NCBI RefSeq assembly: GCF_022340925.1
Contig: NZ_JAJDNA010000039.1
Coordinates: 1-64,000 of the forward strand
Source of the DNA: Thiocapsa sp.
GTDB taxonomy: Bacteria; Pseudomonadota; Gammaproteobacteria; Chromatiales; Chromatiaceae
Length of the DNA stretch: 64,000 nt
Direction: 5' to 3'
Under the pieces are notes generated by a model. That model was not told the origin of the DNA, did no database searches, and saw nothing but the letters and a program-made list of their open reading frames with translations. Shown here one piece after another: positions 10,333 through 22,904 of this stretch (within the stretch, counting starts at the first letter, position 1; every line of letters starts with the position of its first letter). Position numbers and translations under genes: made by a program.

Positions 10333-12255
10333 ATGTCGATCTTCGAGCGCTACCAGGCACGTTACGAGGCATCCCGCGAGGAGGTGCTGAGCCTGGATGA
10401 GTATTTACAACTCTGTAAGTCCGACCCCGGCGTCTATGCCGGGGCCGCACAACGTCTGCTCATGGCGATCGGTGAGCCTGAGCTCGTGAACACACGCGAT
10501 GACCCACGGCTGAGTCGGATCTTCCAGAACAAGATGATTCGACGTTACCCTGCTTTCTCCGAATTCTACGGCATGGAGGAGGCGATCGAGCACCTGGTGT
10601 CCTATCTCAAGCACGCCGCCCAAGGGCTCGAAGAGAAGAAGCAGATTCTCTATTTGCTGGGCCCCGTCGGCGGCGGCAAGTCGTCGCTGGCGGAGAAGCT
10701 CAAGGAGTTGATGGAGGAGAAGCCTTTCTACGCGATCCATGGCTCGCCGGTCTTCGAATCGCCTCTGGGCCTGTTCTCTCCCGAGGAGGATGGCCCGATC
10801 CTGGAAGAGGACTATGGCATACCCGCGCGCTACCTGCGCACCATCATGTCGCCATGGGCGGTCAAGCGTCTCCAGGAGTACCGCGGCGACATCACGCAGT
10901 TCAAGGTGGTCAAGCTCTATCCATCGGTCCTCGAGCAGGTCGCCATCGCCAAGACGGAACCCGGCGATGAAAACAACCAGGACATCTCTTCGCTCGTCGG
11001 CAAGGTCGACATCCGCCAGCTGGAGCGCTTCGCCCAGCATGACGCGGACGCCTACAGCTACTCCGGCGCCCTGTGTCGCGCCAATCAGGGGCTGATGGAG
11101 TTCGTCGAAATGTTCAAGGCACCGATCAAGGTGCTGCACCCCTTGCTCACCGCCACCCAGGAAGGCAACTATAACGGGACCGAGGGTCTTTCGGCGCTGC
11201 CCTTCCAGGGAATCATCCTCGCCCACTCCAACGAGTCGGAATGGCAGAGCTTCCGCAACAACAAGAACAACGAGGCGTTTCTCGACCGTGTCTTCATCGT
11301 GAAGGTGCCCTACTGCGTGCGCGTCAATGAGGAGACCCGGATCTACGAGAAACTGCTTCACAACAGCTCACTCGCCGAAGCACCGTGCGCGCCCGGAACA
11401 CTCGAGATGATGGCGCAGTTCTCGGTCTTGACGCGTCTGAAAGAGCCGGAAAATTCCAGCATCTTTTCCAAGATGAGGGTGTATAACGGCGAGAACCTGA
11501 AAGATACCGATCCCAAGGCCAAGTCGGTACAGGAGTATCGTGACTACGCGGGCGTCGACGAGGGAATGTCGGGGATCTCGACTCGGTTCGCGTTTAAGAT
11601 CCTGTCACAGGTCTTCAATTTCGATCACAGCGAGGTCGCGGCCAATCCGGTCCATCTGCTCTATGTCCTGGAGCGCCAAGTCACGCGTGAGCAGCTGCCC
11701 CCGGAGACACAGGAGCGCTATCTGGGTTTCCTCAAGCAGTATCTGGCACCGCGTTACGCCGAATTCATCGGCAAGGAGCTGCAGACGGCCTATTTGGAAT
11801 CGTACGCTGAGTACGGTCAGAATATTTTCGATCGCTATGTGACCTATGCGGATTATTGGATTCAAGATCAGGAGTATCGCGATCCGGATACAGGTGAGAT
11901 GATGAATCGGGGGTCGCTCAACGAAGAGCTCGAGAAGATCGAGAAGCCTGCGGGGATCTCCAACCCCAAGGATTTCCGGAACGAGATCGTCAACTTCGTG
12001 TTGCGGGCGCGAGCGAATAACGGAGGCGCCAATCCCAAGTGGACGAGCTACGAGAAGCTGAGGTTGGTGATCGAGAAGAAGATGTTCTCCAACACCGAGG
12101 ATCTCCTGCCGGTGATCTCATTCAATGCGAAGGCATCGGTGGACGAACAGAAGAAGCACGATCAGTTCGTCGATCGGATGACGGAGAAAGGTTACACGCC
12201 GAAGCAGGTTCGGCTTCTGTCTGAGTGGTATCTGCGGGTGCGCAAGTCACAGTAG
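10333..12255 (+). CDS. prkA: PrkA-family serine protein kinase / AAA+ protein (YeaG)
   Basis: A 640-residue cytoplasmic protein of the PrkA/YeaG family, which couples an AAA-like ATPase domain to a C-terminal kinase-like region. The Walker A loop GPVGGGKSS is at about residues 110-118, preceded by the PrkA motif [12 protein letters not shown]-like region ([18 protein letters not shown]). ATG 10333 is preceded by GAGGTG and matches the E. coli start (MSIFERYQ); an upstream in-frame ATG at 10234 would overlap the leader. It is the first gene of prkA-yeaH-spoVR and lies behind a sigma-54 promoter, which suggests induction under nitrogen limitation. Substrates are unknown. Confidence 0.95.
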   Translation: MSIFERYQARYEASREEVLSLDEYLQLCKSDPGVYAGAAQRLLMAIGEPELVNTRDDPRLSRIFQNKMIRRYPAFSEFYGMEEAIEHLVSYLKHAAQGLEEKKQILYLLGPVGGGKSSLAEKLKELMEEKPFYAIHGSPVFESPLGLFSPEEDGPILEEDYGIPARYLRTIMSPWAVKRLQEYRGDITQFKVVKLYPSVLEQVAIAKTEPGDENNQDISSLVGKVDIRQLERFAQHDADAYSYSGALCRANQGLMEFVEMFKAPIKVLHPLLTATQEGNYNGTEGLSALPFQGIILAHSNESEWQSFRNNKNNEAFLDRVFIVKVPYCVRVNEETRIYEKLLHNSSLAEAPCAPGTLEMMAQFSVLTRLKEPENSSIFSKMRVYNGENLKDTDPKAKSVQEYRDYAGVDEGMSGISTRFAFKILSQVFNFDHSEVAANPVHLLYVLERQVTREQLPPETQERYLGFLKQYLAPRYAEFIGKELQTAYLESYAEYGQNIFDRYVTYADYWIQDQEYRDPDTGEMMNRGSLNEELEKIEKPAGISNPKDFRNEIVNFVLRARANNGGANPKWTSYEKLRLVIEKKMFSNTEDLLPVISFNAKASVDEQKKHDQFVDRMTEKGYTPKQVRLLSEWYLRVRKSQ

Positions 12256-12262
12256 GGTCTGT

Positions 12263-13534
12263 ATGGCACACTTCATCGACCGGCGTCTGAACGGCAAGAA
12301 CAAGAGCGCGGTCAACCGTCAGCGCTTCTTGAAGCGCTACAAGTCGCAGCTCAAGCGTTCGGTGGCAGACGCGGTCAACAAGCGCAGCATCACGGACATC
12401 GACTCGGGCGAGCGCGTGGGTATCCCGTCGAAGGATATCTCGGAGCCGGTCTTTCACCACGGAAAGGGCGGTGTCCGGGACATGGTGCACCCGGGCAATA
12501 AGGACTTCGTGACGGGCGACCGTATCCGCCGACCGGAGGCCGGCAGCGGAGACGGCTCGGGCCAGGGCAAGGCCGGGAGAGGCGGAACCGGTGAAGATGA
12601 TTTCGTGTTCGAGCTGTCGCGCGACGAGTTCCTCGACCTCCTGTTCGATGACCTAGAGCTCCCCAATCTGGTGCGTAACCAGTTGATGGGCACGACCGAG
12701 TTCAAGACGGTTCGCGCTGGCTACTCGACCGACGGATCCCCCGCGAACATCGACGTCGTGCGGTCACTCAAGGGCGCGATCGCCCGCCGGACGGCAATCG
12801 GAGCGCCATGGCGCGCGCGGGTGCGCGAGCTCGAGGGCGAGCTTGAGGAGCTTCTGTCCGGCGGCATCGATGAGACCGATCCGCGCGTGTGCGAGCTCCG
12901 CCATGAGATCGATCGACTGCACACCCGCATCGCCGCGCTGCCCTTCATCGACACCTTCGACCTGCGCTATCAGAGCTTCACGAGGCTGCCTGAGCCAACC
13001 AGCAAGGCGGTGATGGTCTGCATCATGGATGTCTCCGGTTCCATGGACCAGGTCCGAAAAAATCTTGCCAAGCGATTCTTTATCCTGCTGTACCTTTTCC
13101 TCCAACGGAACTACGACAAGATCGACGTGGTCTTCATCCGTCACCACACCATCGCTCAGGAAGTCGATGAGGAGGACTTCTTCTACTCCCGGGAGACCGG
13201 CGGGACAGTCGTCTCGAGCGCTTTGAATCTTGCGTACGACATCCTCAGCGAGCGCTATGACTCGTCGGTCTGGAACATCTATGCGGCGCAAGCCTCTGAT
13301 GGCGATAACTGGGATTCCGACTCGACGATTTGTCGCGATCTGTTGATCGACAAGCTCATGCCGCTCATGCGTTATTTCGCCTACGTCGAGATCACGCCCC
13401 GACAGCACCAGAGCCTCTGGTATGCCTACCAAGAGGTCAGGGCGATGCACCGGCACTTTGCGATGCAGGAGATCGCCGGTCCCGAGGATATCTTTCCCGT
13501 CTTCAGGGAGCTGTTCAAGAGGCAGGAGGCATGA
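12263..13534 (+). CDS. yeaH: YeaH/YhbH family protein (DUF444) with VWA-like MIDAS
   Basis: A 423-residue member of the DUF444 family, always linked to PrkA. The C-terminal half resembles a von Willebrand A domain, with MDVSGSMD (about residue 254) as the metal-ion-dependent adhesion-type motif. The N-terminal part is basic and glycine-rich in the middle (around residues 90-110), so probably flexible. It starts seven bases after prkA and overlaps spoVR by the four bases ATGA, which indicates translational coupling. Biochemical function is not established; the operon context points to the stationary-phase or nitrogen-stress response. Confidence 0.94.
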   Translation: MAHFIDRRLNGKNKSAVNRQRFLKRYKSQLKRSVADAVNKRSITDIDSGERVGIPSKDISEPVFHHGKGGVRDMVHPGNKDFVTGDRIRRPEAGSGDGSGQGKAGRGGTGEDDFVFELSRDEFLDLLFDDLELPNLVRNQLMGTTEFKTVRAGYSTDGSPANIDVVRSLKGAIARRTAIGAPWRARVRELEGELEELLSGGIDETDPRVCELRHEIDRLHTRIAALPFIDTFDLRYQSFTRLPEPTSKAVMVCIMDVSGSMDQVRKNLAKRFFILLYLFLQRNYDKIDVVFIRHHTIAQEVDEEDFFYSRETGGTVVSSALNLAYDILSERYDSSVWNIYAAQASDGDNWDSDSTICRDLLIDKLMPLMRYFAYVEITPRQHQSLWYAYQEVRAMHRHFAMQEIAGPEDIFPVFRELFKRQEA

Positions 13535-15021
13535 GCAAGACTATTATCTCCGATTCCTCGGAATGGTCGTTCCCGCTGCTCGAGCGCTTCGATCGTGAGA
13601 TTGCGCGTCTTGCCCATAATGTCTATGGCCTCGATACCTATGCCAACCAAATCGAGGTCATCAGCTCCGAGCAGATGATCGACGCCTACTCGTCCGTCGG
13701 CCTGCCAATCAATTATCAGCATTGGTCATTCGGCAAGCAGTTCGTTGCGACCGAGCAGACGTACCGTCGTGGACAGATGGGGTTGGCTTACGAGATCGTG
13801 ATCAATTCCGATCCTTGTATTGCCTACCTGATGGAGGAGAATACACTCCCCATGCAGGCGCTCGTGATCGCTCATGCCTGTTACGGACACAACAGCTTCT
13901 TCAAAGGGAACTATCTCTTTCGAACATGGACGAGTGCGGACGCCATCATCGATTATCTGGTGTTCGCGAGACGGTACATTGCGGACTGCGAGGAACGTTA
14001 CGGACAGGCCGAGGTCGAGCTGCTCCTCGATTCCTGTCATGCATTGATGAATCACGGGGTGGACCGATACAAGCGGCCCACGCCGCTGAGTCTGGCCGAA
14101 GAGCGACGGCGCCAGAAGGACCGTGAGGCCTATCTCCAGTCGTTGGTCAATGATCTGTGGAGGACGCTGCCCGTCGTGGAGGATGCGGATGGCGCGGATC
14201 CGGAGTCGCAGTGGCCGCAGGAGCCTCAGGAGAATCTGCTCTACTTCATCGAGAAGAACGCCCCGCTCCTCGAGCCTTGGCAGCGCGAGGTCGTGCGCAT
14301 CGTGCGAAAGCTCGGTCAGTATTTCTATCCGCAGCGTCAGACGCAGGTCATGAACGAGGGTTGGGCGACCTTCTGGCATTACACGCTGATGAACCATCTG
14401 TACGATGAAGGGTTGGTCACCGATGGATTCATGATGGAGTTCCTCCAGTCGCACACGGGGGTGGTCTTTCAGCCGCCGTTCGATGCCCCATACTATGGCG
14501 GGATCAACCCCTACGCGCTCGGGTTCGCGATGATGCGTGACATTCGCCGGATCTGTGAGCAGCCGACCGATGAGGATCGCCACTGGTTCCCTGATATCGC
14601 TGGGGGGGACTGGCAGGGGGTCCTCGATTTCGCGATGCGAAATTTCAAGGATGAGAGCTTCATCGCGCAGTATCTCTCACCCAATCTCATGCGGGAGCTG
14701 CGACTCTTTGCGATCTGCGACGATGATCGGGAGGAGCACCTCGAGGTCACCGCGATCCATGAAGAGCAGGGCTACCGGGCGCTTCGTCAGGCGCTCTCCG
14801 AGCAATATAATCTCGGGACCCGCGAGCCGAACATACAGGTCTTCAACGTGGATCTCCGCGGTGACCGTTCGATGACCTTGCGACACTACCGACACAATCG
14901 ACGGCCGCTCGGGGACTCGGTGGATGAGATGCTGCGCCACATTCGCCGGCTTTGGGGCTTTACGGTGCGTCTGGAGGCCCTCGACGAGCAGGGGAGGGTT
15001 CAGTTGATCGGGGAGTGTTGA
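13531..15021 (+). CDS. spoVR: SpoVR family protein (YcgB)
   Basis: A 496-residue SpoVR/YcgB protein. Typical segments are WSFGKQF with a tyrosine-rich stretch after it, [17 protein letters not shown], the [15 protein letters not shown] motif with conserved His and Glu, and [19 protein letters not shown] 13531 has AGGAGG close upstream and overlaps the yeaH stop as ATGA. Third gene of the prkA operon; in E. coli the homologue is separate (ycgB) but co-regulated. Function is unknown; it was named for a spore-cortex defect in Bacillus. Confidence 0.95.
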   Translation: MSKTIISDSSEWSFPLLERFDREIARLAHNVYGLDTYANQIEVISSEQMIDAYSSVGLPINYQHWSFGKQFVATEQTYRRGQMGLAYEIVINSDPCIAYLMEENTLPMQALVIAHACYGHNSFFKGNYLFRTWTSADAIIDYLVFARRYIADCEERYGQAEVELLLDSCHALMNHGVDRYKRPTPLSLAEERRRQKDREAYLQSLVNDLWRTLPVVEDADGADPESQWPQEPQENLLYFIEKNAPLLEPWQREVVRIVRKLGQYFYPQRQTQVMNEGWATFWHYTLMNHLYDEGLVTDGFMMEFLQSHTGVVFQPPFDAPYYGGINPYALGFAMMRDIRRICEQPTDEDRHWFPDIAGGDWQGVLDFAMRNFKDESFIAQYLSPNLMRELRLFAICDDDREEHLEVTAIHEEQGYRALRQALSEQYNLGTREPNIQVFNVDLRGDRSMTLRHYRHNRRPLGDSVDEMLRHIRRLWGFTVRLEALDEQGRVQLIGEC

Positions 15022-15023
15022 GC

Positions 15024-16883
15024 ATGGAGCATGGCGCCCCAAGGGACGCGGGGTATGGGTCGATCCCCCGGTCCGAGGCGGGGACTCGCAGAATGGCGCG
15101 CCGCCGGCTCGCCGTCATCGGTGTGGTCGCGGCCGCCTGGATCGCGGCGCCCGTCCACGCCGATGCGCTGCTCAGGGCGACGCTCGATTCGCTTCGGGAG
15201 GCGGAATCCGCCGCGATCGGGGGCATTCCGTTGTTGTCCGGTCGCCTCCTCGGCGAGTTCTACGCGGGCCGTGAGTATGCGCCGGCCTGGGTCGACAGCT
15301 CACGGGTCAAAGCGCTGCTGGCGCTGGCGGAGCACAGTCCCGCCGACGGCTTCGTGCCGGAGGACTTCCATGCCGCGAGCCTGCGTCGATTGGGCGTGCC
15401 CGGGGTGCTCCAGTCCCTGACCGGGGCCGATCGGGTCGGCGCCGACATCATCCTGAGCGATGCCCTGCTGAGGTACGTCCACCACCATCGCTACGGCAAG
15501 GTCGATCCTGTCGCGGTCGACCCGGAATGGAACGACCGAGCGGCAGCATCGAGTGAGGTCCTCCTCGCCGATATGCACTGGTCACTGTCTGGCAAGGACC
15601 TGTCGGCAAGCCTGTCCAACCGTTTCCCCCGACCGTTCTGGTACCGGGGACTTAGACTGGCCTTGCAGCGCTACACCGCGCGGCCGGACCTCGCCGGGCT
15701 GCCGCCTCTGCCGGCCGGCGCGAATCTCGGCCTAGGGAGCGACGGACCGCGGGTCGTGATGCTGCGTGAGCGGCTGCGGCTTCTCGAAGGGGACGGCGCG
15801 GAGCCGGTCCCCGATCCGGGCGTCTTCGACCCCGAGCTCGGTGCCAGCGTGGCCGCGTTTCAGCGTCGCGCGGGGCTTGCCGCGGACGGAATCGTCGGTC
15901 CGGCCACCCTCGCTGCGCTCAATGGCTCCTTTGACGCCGGAAAGGCCGAGCAGATCCGGATCAATCTCGAACGCATGCGCTGGCTGTATCAGGATCTTCC
16001 CGAGCAGTATGTCTTCGTCGACATCGCTGGATTCCGGGTGCAATTGGTGCGGGGTGATGCCATCGCCTGGTCCACCCGCGCGATCGTCGGGAAGCCCGAG
16101 ACCCAGACGCCGACGTTTCGCGACACCATTGACCATCTGGTCTTCAATCCCACCTGGACGGTTCCCGCGTCGATCCAGAAAAAGATCGGGCGAGTCGGGA
16201 ATGATTACCGCCTGGTGGATCGGCAGACCGGCAGGCGGGTCGGAAGTGGGGACGCGAGTGACCACCGACGCTATCTGCTGGTGCAGGAGCCGGGTCCGAA
16301 GAACGCCTTGGGCCGGGTCAAGTTCATGTTCCCCAACAGTCACGCCATCTATCTGCACGACACCCCTTCGAGGGACCTGTTCTCGCGTCGGACACGCACC
16401 CTGAGCAATGGCTGTGTTCGGGTGCAAAACCCTCTGGAGCTGGCCGAGCTTCTCCTGGGGCGGGCCTACTGGGATCAATCCGCGATCCGGCGCGTGGTGA
16501 CGCGTGGCAAGACCCGCTACGTCCACCTGACCGATACGGTTCCCGTGCTGCTCTATTACCTGACGGCCTATGCCGATGAGGCGGGGACGGTGAGCTTCCG
16601 CAGGGATGTCTACGGGCGCGATGCGGCCTTGCGGGATGCGCTCTCGGCTCCGGTCCTGCGGACCCGGATCGTTTTCCCGGAGTCTCGTGCGCCGATGCCG
16701 GCCGACGCCCACCCTCCCACAGGGCCCCGAGAGACGGTCCCTCCCGTGGACGGGCCGGCCCGGCTCACGGCGAAGGACCCGAGCGGGTACCCAGCCGGCC
16801 ATCACGCACACCCCATGGATGGAGCCGATCGATCCGTCTCCGTCGCGTCCCCCTCCGCCGCTTCGGCGATCGACGCCCTCTGA
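15024..16883 (+). CDS. Murein L,D-transpeptidase, YcbB/LdtD type
   Basis: An exported 619-residue enzyme expected to make 3-3 crosslinks in peptidoglycan. After an N-terminal basic/hydrophobic signal (residues about 24-47) there is a helical region, a PG_binding_1 domain (about 241-305, ending GLAADGIVGPATLAALN), and a YkuD domain (about 328-480). The catalytic site is visible as IYLHDTPSR and SNGCVRVQNP, with the nucleophilic cysteine. The last 70 residues are proline-rich. ATG 15024 has GGGAG eight bases upstream and follows spoVR by two bases; ATG 15093 would start right at the signal peptide and is an alternative. Confidence 0.93.
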   Translation: MEHGAPRDAGYGSIPRSEAGTRRMARRRLAVIGVVAAAWIAAPVHADALLRATLDSLREAESAAIGGIPLLSGRLLGEFYAGREYAPAWVDSSRVKALLALAEHSPADGFVPEDFHAASLRRLGVPGVLQSLTGADRVGADIILSDALLRYVHHHRYGKVDPVAVDPEWNDRAAASSEVLLADMHWSLSGKDLSASLSNRFPRPFWYRGLRLALQRYTARPDLAGLPPLPAGANLGLGSDGPRVVMLRERLRLLEGDGAEPVPDPGVFDPELGASVAAFQRRAGLAADGIVGPATLAALNGSFDAGKAEQIRINLERMRWLYQDLPEQYVFVDIAGFRVQLVRGDAIAWSTRAIVGKPETQTPTFRDTIDHLVFNPTWTVPASIQKKIGRVGNDYRLVDRQTGRRVGSGDASDHRRYLLVQEPGPKNALGRVKFMFPNSHAIYLHDTPSRDLFSRRTRTLSNGCVRVQNPLELAELLLGRAYWDQSAIRRVVTRGKTRYVHLTDTVPVLLYYLTAYADEAGTVSFRRDVYGRDAALRDALSAPVLRTRIVFPESRAPMPADAHPPTGPRETVPPVDGPARLTAKDPSGYPAGHHAHPMDGADRSVSVASPSAASAIDAL

Positions 16884-17071
16884 TCGGGGCTCCTTGCGTC
16901 AGCCGGCGCCAGGGATGGCATCGAGGAGCCTCGCTGCGCGTCGAGCACCGGCCGAGCCTGTTCGGGGGTGGATCCGAGTCCGTTCACCGGATAGACTCCC
17001 GCTCGGTCAGGTTTCTCAGGCCATGGGAACCGTCGACAAAACCCCAACCGTGACGGACGGAGGACTCTGTT

Positions 17072-17515
17072 TTGACCCGACAAGGCATCTGGCTCGCGCC
17101 GGCACTTGCAATCTTGGCGTTGTTACCCGCAGCATCGGTTAAGGCGGTGGTCACGGATGGTGTCGCCTCTTATTACGGCGATCGTTTCCATGGCCGGCGC
17201 ACCGCCAGCGGTGACCGCTTCAACAAGGAGGCGATGACCGCCGCGCATCGGACGCTTGGGTTCGGTACCCGGGTCATGGTGACGAACAAAGCGAACGGGC
17301 GCTCAGTCGATGTCATCATCAACGACCGCGGCCCGTTCGTCCGCGGCCGGACCATCGATCTCTCGAAGGCGGCGGCCCGCGAGCTGGGCATGTTGGGCAC
17401 GGGCGTCGCCCCGGTGCACCTGGAGGTCTTAACGACGGGTGCTCCACCCTCGCGTGCCTCTGCCTCGCCGCTCTCGGTCGCCGAGGCAGCGCAGGTCATC
17501 ATCGATCTGTTTTAG
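17072..17515 (+). CDS. RlpA-like septal ring lytic transglycosylase
   Basis: A 147-residue exported protein with a double-psi beta-barrel. A signal peptide (WLAPALAILALLPAASVKA) precedes GVASYYGDRFHGRRTASGDRF, and the catalytic-type segment VIINDRGPFVRGRTIDLSKAAA follows. No C-terminal SPOR domain is present, so it is shorter than E. coli RlpA. The start is TTG 17072 with GGAGG a few bases upstream. The role in cell-wall cleavage is inferred from the family and fits the neighbouring L,D-transpeptidase. Confidence 0.88.
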   Translation: MTRQGIWLAPALAILALLPAASVKAVVTDGVASYYGDRFHGRRTASGDRFNKEAMTAAHRTLGFGTRVMVTNKANGRSVDVIINDRGPFVRGRTIDLSKAAARELGMLGTGVAPVHLEVLTTGAPPSRASASPLSVAEAAQVIIDLF

Positions 17516-17601
17516 ACGCCTGCGCTCGGAGGTATCCTCGGCGCGGCGTCGCGCTCCGGCTCTCAGGGACACGCGAGCATGGATTGGCGTCCGTCACCGG
17601 A

Positions 17602-18912
17602 TCAACGCGCCAGTCGTTCTCGCCAGGCTTGGGCGCTTGAGATGGTCCGCGTCGTGTCGATCCGCGTCGGCAGACCGTCACGAATCACCTGTTGTCCCCG
17701 TACCCAAACCTGGCGAACCTGCTGTTGGCTTGCCGCATAGACCAGTTGGGAAACCGGATGGTAGAGGGGTTGGGTATGCGGGTCGCGCAGGTCCAAGGCG
17801 ACCAGATCGGCCGATTTACCAGCCTCGATCGAGCCGATCTCCGCGTCCAGACCGAGTGCCCGGGCGCCGTTGATGGTGGCCATGCGCAGGGCGGCGGACG
17901 CCGGCACGGCGGCCGCTGAGCCCGACACGCCCTTGCCCAGGAGCGCTGCGGTGCGCATCTCACCCAACAGGTCAAGGTCGTTGTTGCTCGCGGCGCCGTC
18001 CGTCCCCAGCGCGACGTTGACGCCTGCCTCCAAGAGTCTGGCTACGGGGCAGAAGCCGCTTGCCAGCTTGAGGTTCGACTCTGGGCAGTGCACCACGTGG
18101 GCACCCGTTTCGGCCAACGTCAGGATCTCGGCGTCGTCCAGTTGGGTCATGTGCACGGCAGCCAGTCCCGGGCCGACGAGCCCGAGCCGATGGAGTCGGG
18201 ACAAGGGTCGCTCGCCGTGCTCGCGCAGCGAGTGGATGACCTCGTCGCGAGTCTCGTGCAAATGGATGTGGATCGGGACCTCCAGCTCATCGGCAAGGGT
18301 ACGAACCCGCTGCAGGGGTGCGTCGGCGACCGCATAGGGCGAATGTGGCGCGAAAGCCACCTGGATCAGCGGGTGGTCGCGGTAACGGTCGTGAAGGGCC
18401 AGCCCCTTGGCGATATAGTCGTCGGCGCTGGCGGCGTAGCCGGTCGGAAAATCCACGACGATCATCCCGATGACCGCCCGCATCCCGGCCTCGGCCGTCA
18501 CCTGCGCGGTGATCTCGGGGTAGAAATACATGTCGTTGTAGCAGGTGATGCCGCCCCGCAGCATCTCCAACGCGGCGAGCCGCGTTCCCGCCGCGACGAA
18601 GGCGGCATCGACCCAGCGCTGCTCGGCGGGCCAGATGTGCTCGTGCAGCCAAGTCATGAGCGGCAGGTCGTCTGCCAGGCCACGCATCAGCGCCATTGCA
18701 GCGTGTGTGTGAGTATTGACCAGGCCGGGTATCAGCAGGTGGCCAGGCAGCTCGATCACGCGCTCGGCTTCGACGCAGCGACGCGCCTCCTCGGACGGGA
18801 GCAAGGCGAGGATGGACCCGTCTGCGATCGCGACCGCATGGTCGGTGAGCTGCCGATCGAGCGGATCGACGGGCAATATCCATTGGGCATGGATCAAGAG
18901 ATCGGCTTGCAT
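17602..18912 (-). CDS. mtaD: 5-methylthioadenosine/S-adenosylhomocysteine deaminase
   Basis: An amidohydrolase-fold deaminase (436 aa) that converts methylthioadenosine to methylthioinosine or SAH to S-inosylhomocysteine. Metal-site motifs appear in order: [16 protein letters not shown] (HxH), the histidine of [22 protein letters not shown], and [15 protein letters not shown] with the metal aspartate. ATG 18912 has AAAGGA upstream, so the longer open frame was trimmed. It is divergent from mtnA with 68 bases between, the same pairing as in Pseudomonas aeruginosa, where MTA is salvaged by deamination. Confidence 0.93.
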   Translation of the reverse strand: MQADLLIHAQWILPVDPLDRQLTDHAVAIADGSILALLPSEEARRCVEAERVIELPGHLLIPGLVNTHTHAAMALMRGLADDLPLMTWLHEHIWPAEQRWVDAAFVAAGTRLAALEMLRGGITCYNDMYFYPEITAQVTAEAGMRAVIGMIVVDFPTGYAASADDYIAKGLALHDRYRDHPLIQVAFAPHSPYAVADAPLQRVRTLADELEVPIHIHLHETRDEVIHSLREHGERPLSRLHRLGLVGPGLAAVHMTQLDDAEILTLAETGAHVVHCPESNLKLASGFCPVARLLEAGVNVALGTDGAASNNDLDLLGEMRTAALLGKGVSGSAAAVPASAALRMATINGARALGLDAEIGSIEAGKSADLVALDLRDPHTQPLYHPVSQLVYAASQQQVRQVWVRGQQVIRDGLPTRIDTTRTISSAQAWRERLAR

Positions 18913-18980
18913 CGGCCAGTCCTTTCGGTTGGTGCGTCGGGTGGGTGACAATGACGGGAACATGCCATAAGGAGGCCACG

Positions 18981-20057
18981 ATGGAAACCAGAATCCCCAT
19001 GGTCCCGACCCCGGACGACGCAGCGCTCTGGCACCAGGGCGCCCTGTATCTCGCGGACCAGCGCGGACTCCCGCAGCGTGCCGAATTCCTGCGCCTGGAC
19101 AGCGCCGGTGCGGTTGCCGAGGCGATCCGCGCCATGGTGGTGCGGGGCGCCCCCGCCATCGGGGTTGCAGCGGCCTATGGTGTGGCGCTGGCGGGGCGGG
19201 ATGCCTATGCCGCGGCCGGTCCTGCCTGGAAGGCGATGGTCGAGTCCGACCTCGAGCGGCTGGCCGCCTCGCGACCGACCGCGGTCAATCTCTTCTGGGC
19301 GATCCGCCGGATGCGCGGGCTGATCGCCGAGCTGGACGCGCGCGACCCCTTCCCGGCCCTGATCGAGGAGGCGCTTGCGATCCACGCCGAGGACCGGGCT
19401 GCGAACCGCCGGCTCGGCGATCTGGGCGCGGAGCTGATCGAGGGCCCCACCGATATCATCACCCATTGCAACGCCGGGGCGATTGCAACGGGCGGCTACG
19501 GGACGGCACTCGGCGTGATCCGCAGTGCCTTTGCGGCCGGTAAGGTCCGGCGTGTCTATGCGGACGAGACGCGGCCCTGGATGCAGGGGGCGCGTCTCAC
19601 CGCATGGGAGCTGATGCAGGACGGTATCCCCGTGACCTTGCAGGCGGACGGTGCGGCGGCGAGCCTGATGGCAGGCGGATCGGTCGGCTGGGTGGTCGTG
19701 GGGTCGGATCGAATCGCCGCGAACGGGGACGTGGCCAACAAGATCGGGACTTACGGACTGGCGGTTCTGGCGAGGCACCACGGGATCCGCTTCATGGTTG
19801 CGGCGCCCACCTCGACGGTGGACATGGCGATGTCCACCGGTGCCGAGATCCCGATCGAGGAACGTGACCCAGATGAGCTGCTGGGCTGCGCGGACCGGCG
19901 TCTTGCCCCCGACGGGTGCGCCGCCCGCAATCCGGTCTTCGACGTGACTCCGGCCTCCCTGGTCGATGCCATCGTGACCGAGCGCGGCGTGGTGATGTCC
20001 CCGACGGTCGAGAAGATGCGGGCTCTCATGGGCGAGGCCGGATCGCAGGACCCGTGA
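18981..20057 (+). CDS. mtnA: S-methyl-5-thioribose-1-phosphate isomerase
   Basis: Converts methylthioribose 1-phosphate to methylthioribulose 1-phosphate in methionine salvage. An eIF2B-alpha-like fold is indicated by [36 protein letters not shown] with the catalytic cysteine, [16 protein letters not shown] and [19 protein letters not shown] with the catalytic aspartate. ATG 18981 has a perfect AAGGAGG site. The length is 358 aa. Its divergent partner mtaD provides the preceding step. No mtnB, mtnC or mtnD is in the window. Confidence 0.96.
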   Translation: METRIPMVPTPDDAALWHQGALYLADQRGLPQRAEFLRLDSAGAVAEAIRAMVVRGAPAIGVAAAYGVALAGRDAYAAAGPAWKAMVESDLERLAASRPTAVNLFWAIRRMRGLIAELDARDPFPALIEEALAIHAEDRAANRRLGDLGAELIEGPTDIITHCNAGAIATGGYGTALGVIRSAFAAGKVRRVYADETRPWMQGARLTAWELMQDGIPVTLQADGAAASLMAGGSVGWVVVGSDRIAANGDVANKIGTYGLAVLARHHGIRFMVAAPTSTVDMAMSTGAEIPIEERDPDELLGCADRRLAPDGCAARNPVFDVTPASLVDAIVTERGVVMSPTVEKMRALMGEAGSQDP

Positions 20058-20162
20058 GCTCGGGGACGGGTTGCGCCGACCTTGCCCAGCTCTCCATGCA
20101 CCGACACAGGTTCACCCGTCCGACGTCGCGTGCCCGGTGGTCGTTCCCGGCTTCTCCTCGGT

Positions 20163-21794
<1,632 letters not shown>

Positions 21795-21841
21795 TCATGG
21801 GTGGGCCCTGATGCAGCCTCGGTTTTCGCTCTGGGTGCGGT

Positions 21842-22663
21842 TCAGATGTCGCGCAGCAACTCGTTGATGCCGACCTTCCCGCGGGTCTTCTCGTCGACCT
21901 GCTTGATGATGACGGCGCAATAGAGACTGTGGGTCCCGTCCTTCGACGGAAGGCTCCCGGGTACGACCACGGCCCCGGCCGGGACCCGACCGAAGAGGGT
22001 CTCGCCGGTCGCGCGGTTGTAGATCTTGGTGCTCTGACCGATATAGACCCCCATGGAAATCACGGCACCTTCGCCGACGATGACCCCTTCGACGATCTCT
22101 GAGCGCGCGCCGATGAAGCAATTGTCCTCGATGATGGTCGGGGCCGCCTGGACGGGTTCCAGGACGCCCCCGATCCCGACCCCGCCGGAGAGGTGCACGT
22201 TCTTGCCGATCTGGGCACAGGAGCCGACCGTCGCCCAGGTGTCGACCATGGTGCCCGAGTCGACATAGGCGCCGATGTTCACATACGAGGGCATGAGCAC
22301 GCAGCTGGGCGCGATATAGGCGCCTTTGCGGGCCGTGGCAGGGGGCACGACGCGTACGCCGCCATCCCGGAACTCGCGGGAGCTCGTGTCGGCGTACTTG
22401 GATGGCACCTTGTCGTAGTAGTTGGTGAACCCACCCTTGATGAACCAGTTGTCCTCGATCCGGAACGACAGTAGAACGGCCTTCTTAAGCCAGTCGTTGA
22501 CGGTCCAGTCGCCATTGCGTCGCTCGGCAACCCTCAGCTCACCACAGTCGAGCCGCTCGATCGTGTCCTGAACGGCATCGCGCACGCGGGTCTCGACCGT
22601 GCGCGGCGTAATCTCGGCACGTCGCTCGAAGGCCTCTTCGATGATGGCTTGCTGGTCGGTCAT
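21842..22663 (-). CDS. dapD: Tetrahydrodipicolinate N-succinyltransferase
   Basis: Transfers succinyl from succinyl-CoA to tetrahydrodipicolinate in lysine and peptidoglycan precursor synthesis. The N-terminal [12 protein letters not shown] and the left-handed beta-helix hexapeptide repeats ([21 protein letters not shown], ending in [20 protein letters not shown]-type rungs) are typical. ATG 22663 aligns with the E. coli start and gives 273 residues. It precedes yffB-dapE after about 195 bases. The upstream region carries interleaved repeats and a -10 box (see 22670-22747). Confidence 0.96.
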   Translation of the reverse strand: MTDQQAIIEEAFERRAEITPRTVETRVRDAVQDTIERLDCGELRVAERRNGDWTVNDWLKKAVLLSFRIEDNWFIKGGFTNYYDKVPSKYADTSSREFRDGGVRVVPPATARKGAYIAPSCVLMPSYVNIGAYVDSGTMVDTWATVGSCAQIGKNVHLSGGVGIGGVLEPVQAAPTIIEDNCFIGARSEIVEGVIVGEGAVISMGVYIGQSTKIYNRATGETLFGRVPAGAVVVPGSLPSKDGTHSLYCAVIIKQVDEKTRGKVGINELLRDI

Positions 22664-22669
22664 GACTTG

Positions 22670-22747
22670 TTCTCTACCCATCGTTTTGAAGCCCCCGATT
22701 CTATACCCATCGGACATGGATTATCCGACGCATTGAAGCCCCGGATT
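22670..22747 (-). promoter_or_regulatory. dapD promoter region with interleaved direct repeats
   Basis: Written on the plus strand, element A (TTCTCTACCCATCG at 22670-22683, TTCTATACCCATCG at 22699-22712) and element B (TTGAAGCCCCCGATT at 22686-22700, TTGAAGCCCCGGATT at 22733-22747) each occur twice, with one mismatch. On the minus strand the second A copy includes TATAGA, a good -10 box about 40 bases before the dapD ATG. The repeats could be operator sites or a decayed duplication. Confidence 0.5.
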
Positions 22748-22904
22748 TCCTCCACCCCCCCGGCACTGTGGTCGTAAGCTCGCGGCGACGCTGTGTTGAC
22801 GGGACATCGCAGGACGCAATCGGGATGGAAGTCGAATTCGCGTCCTCGGATATCCGGCCTTCGCCGCCAAACTGGCTCGTGGGCTCAACATGAGGATCCA
22901 CCCC

